A stretch of 8,628 nucleotides of DNA from JBLNBU01 sp050260215 (lineage in GTDB: Bacteria; Pseudomonadota; Alphaproteobacteria; Rhodospirillales; Magnetospirillaceae). Under the pieces are notes generated by a model that had not been told where the DNA came from, searched no databases, and was given only the letters and a program-made list of their open reading frames with translations. Position numbers and translations under genes: made by a program. Where the stretch lies: NCBI GenBank assembly GCA_050260215.1, contig JBLNBU010000179.1, forward strand, positions 1 through 8,628, read 5' to 3'. Of the stretch, positions 6,494 to 8,628 are shown one piece after another (position 1 is the first letter of the stretch; each line of letters starts with the position of its first letter).

Positions 6494-7876
6494 ATGCCCA
6501 ACAGTTGGACGCCGGAAAGCTGGCGCGCAAAGCCGATCCACCAGGTTCCCACCTATCCCGACCAGGACAGCCTGGCCGAGGCCGAGGAAGCGCTGCGCAA
6601 CTTTCCCCCGCTGGTCTTCGCCGGCGAGGCGCGCCGCCTGAAGGCGTCGCTGGCCAACGTCGCCGAGGGCAAGGCCTTCCTGCTGCAGGGCGGCGACTGC
6701 GCCGAAAGCTTCGTCGAGTTCCGCGCCAACCACATCCGCGACACCTTCCGGGTGATGCTGCAGATGGCGGTGGTGCTGACCTATGGCGCCGCCATGCCGG
6801 TGGTGAAGGTCGGCCGCATGGCCGGCCAGTTCGCCAAGCCGCGCAGCGCCGACACCGAGACCATCGACGGCGTCACCCTGCCCAGCTACCGCGGCGACAT
6901 CGTCAACGGCATCGACTTCACGCCCGAGGCGCGCGTCCCCGACCCGGGCCGCATGCTGCGCGCCTACAACCAGTCGGCGGCGACGCTGAACCTGCTGCGC
7001 GCGTTCGCCCAGGGCGGCTATGCCGACCTGCACAAGGTGCACCAGTGGACGCTGTCCTGCGTCGCCGGCACCCTGCAGGCGGCGCGTTACCAGGACCTGT
7101 GCAACCGCCTGGACGAGACGCTGGCCTTCATGGAGGCCTGCGGCATGACCAGCGAGACCACGCCGCAGCTGCGCGAGACCGATTTCTTCACCTCGCACGA
7201 AGCGCTGCTTCTGCCCTACGAGCAGGCGCTGACCCGCGTCGATTCCACCAGCGGCGACTGGTACGACTGCTCGGCCCACATGCTGTGGATCGGCGAGCGC
7301 ACCCGCCAGCTCGACGCCGGCCATGTGGAGTTCCTGCGCGGCGTGCGCAACCCCATCGGCTTCAAGGCCGGCCCCGGCATGGGCCCCGACGCCCTGCTGC
7401 AGCTGATCGACCGCCTGAACCCTGACAACGAGCCCGGCCGCATCACCGTCATCACCCGCATGGGCGCCGCCGAGATCGAGGCCCGCCTGCCCCATCTGAT
7501 CCGCGCCGTCAAGCGCGAGGGCCGCTCGGTGGTGTGGTCGTGCGACCCCATGCACGCCAACACGGTCAAGGCGGCGACCGGGTTCAAGACCCGCCTGTTC
7601 GACTCGATCCTGGCCGAGGTGCGCGCCTTCTTCGCCGTGCACAAGGCCGAGGGCAGCCACGCCGGCGGCGTCCACTTCGAGATGACCGGCCAGGACGTCA
7701 CCGAATGCGTCGGCGGCACCCAGGCCATCACCGAGGCCCGCCTCGGCGACCGCTACCACACCCACTGCGACCCGCGGCTGAACGCCACCCAGGCCCTGGA
7801 ACTGGCTTTCCTGATCGCCGAGCAGCTGAAGGACGAACGCGCCCAGGTCCGCGCCCGGCAACGGGCGGCGGGCTGA
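6494..7876 (+). CDS. aroG: Class II 3-deoxy-7-phosphoheptulonate (DAHP) synthase
   Basis: This 460-residue cytosolic enzyme condenses phosphoenolpyruvate with erythrose 4-phosphate to form DAHP, the first step of the shikimate pathway to aromatic amino acids. It is a class II enzyme, like Mycobacterium tuberculosis AroG (462 residues). The metal ligands align: C69 in GGDCAE, H354 in DPMHANT, E396 in HFEMTGQDVTEC and D426 in CDPRLN. Substrate-binding blocks are also present: ERTR (268-271), GFKAGPGMGP (289-298) and TRMG (321-324). Relative to M. tuberculosis the conserved residues are shifted by about 15-18 positions, so the N-terminal extension used there for allosteric binding is shorter; feedback control may differ. 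The ATG has AGAGGA (6484-6489) four bases upstream. It stands alone, away from other aro genes, divergent from chaC. Its 3' end is followed by a strong hairpin repeat. Some annotations use other aro symbols for this class. Confidence 0.97.
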   Translation: MPNSWTPESWRAKPIHQVPTYPDQDSLAEAEEALRNFPPLVFAGEARRLKASLANVAEGKAFLLQGGDCAESFVEFRANHIRDTFRVMLQMAVVLTYGAAMPVVKVGRMAGQFAKPRSADTETIDGVTLPSYRGDIVNGIDFTPEARVPDPGRMLRAYNQSAATLNLLRAFAQGGYADLHKVHQWTLSCVAGTLQAARYQDLCNRLDETLAFMEACGMTSETTPQLRETDFFTSHEALLLPYEQALTRVDSTSGDWYDCSAHMLWIGERTRQLDAGHVEFLRGVRNPIGFKAGPGMGPDALLQLIDRLNPDNEPGRITVITRMGAAEIEARLPHLIRAVKREGRSVVWSCDPMHANTVKAATGFKTRLFDSILAEVRAFFAVHKAEGSHAGGVHFEMTGQDVTECVGGTQAITEARLGDRYHTHCDPRLNATQALELAFLIAEQLKDERAQVRARQRAAG

Positions 7877-7883
7877 CGGAAAG

Positions 7884-7924
7884 CCATCCCTCGAGACGCG
7901 CCATTGGCGTGCCTCGAAGGATGG
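7884..7924. repeat. Long hairpin repeat (CATCCTTCGAGACG-type palindrome), likely bidirectional terminator
   Basis: Two 19-nt arms (7884-7902 and 7906-7924) pair across a 3-nt ATT loop, with only two mismatches and one G-T wobble. Arms contain CCATCC followed by TCGAG. The sequence resembles the dispersed palindrome seen between genes in many alphaproteobacterial genomes (CATCCTTCGAGACG at one end, its complement at the other). It fills most of the 61-bp gap between convergent aroG and the response-regulator-like gene, so it could end transcription in both directions or stabilise 3' ends. There is no T tract. Confidence 0.7.
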
Positions 7925-7937
7925 GGCGGGCCTGTCG

Positions 7938-8628
7938 TCAGATCAGGAACAGGTTATCCAGCGCCTTGAACAGGTCGTCGCCGAAGGTGGCGCCCTTGAA
8001 CACCACCGGGATCTTCTTGGGCAGCAGATCCAGGCGCGGGTCGTCGCGGTCGAAGCTGGTGATTACCGCGATGGGGATGTTGCGGGTCGACGGCATGGCC
8101 GACAGGGCGATGGCCAGGTCGATGCCGTCCAGGTGCGGCATCACCGCCGAGACCACGATCAGGTCGGGCTTGGCCTGCACCACCATGGAGAACGCCTCGA
8201 TGGTGTCCGACTGCACCGACACTCGATAGCCGCACTGCTGCATCTCGCGCTCGACGAAGCGGGTCTGGGCGCCATGGGGCATCACCAGCAGCACCTCGAC
8301 ATTGCGCACCTCGACTTCCGAGGGTTCGAAGCCCAGCTTGCGCGGCAGGGCGCGGACCATGGCCGAGCTGTCGCCCTCGCAGGTGCCGACCAGGCCCGAC
8401 ATGGTGTCCACCCAGGTCTGGAGGTCGTCCCAGGCGCGCGGCGGCAGCACCTTGGGGGCTTCCGCAAGGTATTCGTCAAGCCGGTGGGCGACGGTAGCCA
8501 GCGGGCGAAGGCCGAAATTGGCCGCCTGCCCGCGCAGCAGCACGGCGGTGCGGCGGAACTCGGTGATCATTTCGGCGGCTGGCTTGTGGCCGTTGCGGGC
8601 GGCGTCCAGGATGACGTCCAGGGCCTGC
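7938..8628 (-). CDS. Degenerate Hpt-plus-receiver protein, probably pseudo-receiver (5' end outside window)
   Basis: The frame is open to the right edge (19 codons before the Met at 8570), so the true start lies beyond the window. Numbering from that Met, residues 1-60 are helical and resemble an Hpt domain (EFRRTAVLLRGQAANFG, like the HxLKGxAxxFG signature), but the histidine position is V10. Residues 91-206 have the receiver fold: VEVLLVMPHG, DLIVVSAVMPHLDG, AVITSF and the conserved lysine K192. The usual acidic pair is replaced by M97-P98, and the phospho-acceptor aspartate by S141 (VVSAVMP). The switch Thr (T171) and lysine remain. The protein probably works by protein contacts rather than phosphoryl transfer, or takes input from domains outside the window. 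It ends 61 bp from the convergent aroG gene, across the hairpin repeat. The domain reading is good; the loss of phosphotransfer is an inference from motif alignment by eye. Confidence 0.85.
   Translation of the reverse strand, partial: QALDVILDAARNGHKPAAEMITEFRRTAVLLRGQAANFGLRPLATVAHRLDEYLAEAPKVLPPRAWDDLQTWVDTMSGLVGTCEGDSSAMVRALPRKLGFEPSEVEVRNVEVLLVMPHGAQTRFVEREMQQCGYRVSVQSDTIEAFSMVVQAKPDLIVVSAVMPHLDGIDLAIALSAMPSTRNIPIAVITSFDRDDPRLDLLPKKIPVVFKGATFGDDLFKALDNLFLI

Noticed and set aside
5780..7861. Open frame of 693 codons on the minus strand
   Set aside because: It is antisense to aroG and overlaps chaC in another frame. The aroG and chaC frames carry clear catalytic motifs, so this is a shadow.
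1..8628. CRISPR array, tRNA, rRNA, insertion sequence or phage genes
   Set aside because: No regularly spaced direct repeats, no cloverleaf, no rRNA-like stretch, and no transposase or integrase motif was seen on either strand.

Overview
The window is about 8.6 kb of GC-rich DNA with dense, non-overlapping coding. The gene content suggests an alphaproteobacterium, probably of the Rhodospirillales/Magnetospirillum type: a class II DAHP synthase, a MarR-type regulator resembling the alphaproteobacterial LdtR/PetP group, a cytochrome-c-motif sensor kinase, and a dispersed hairpin repeat of the 'CATCCTTCGAGACG' kind. This placement is an inference from family resemblance; no rRNA or tRNA gene is present to confirm it.

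Eight genes lie on strictly alternating strands (+ - + - + - + -), so there is no operon. Pairs are divergent around short promoter regions (2859-2958, 5205-5346, 6370-6493) or convergent with very short 3' gaps (4, 29, 6 and 61 bp). From left to right they are: (1) the 3' part of an unrecognised protein with a ricin/beta-trefoil-like lectin motif; (2) an orphan membrane histidine kinase with a periplasmic CxxCH domain, PAS, HisKA and HATPase; (3) and (4) two convergent, paralogous ParA/Soj-like ATPases, each ending in a C-terminal membrane segment; (5) a MarR-family regulator divergent from the second ParA; (6) a ChaC-type gamma-glutamylcyclotransferase; (7) class II DAHP synthase, the entry step of the shikimate pathway, with its metal ligands in place; and (8) the 3' part of a protein whose Hpt-like and receiver domains both appear to lack their phosphorylation residues.

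The most unusual part is 2959-5204, where two tail-anchored ParA-like ATPases face each other with no parB gene or parS-like site in view. ParA family members normally cycle on the nucleoid (ParA/Soj) or on the membrane through an amphipathic helix (MinD). A permanent C-terminal anchor, together with apparent loss of Soj-type DNA-binding arginines, suggests a membrane-localised positioning or scaffolding pair. Next in interest are the pseudo-phosphorelay protein at the right edge and the lectin-motif protein at the left edge. The aroG and chaC region looks like ordinary metabolism.
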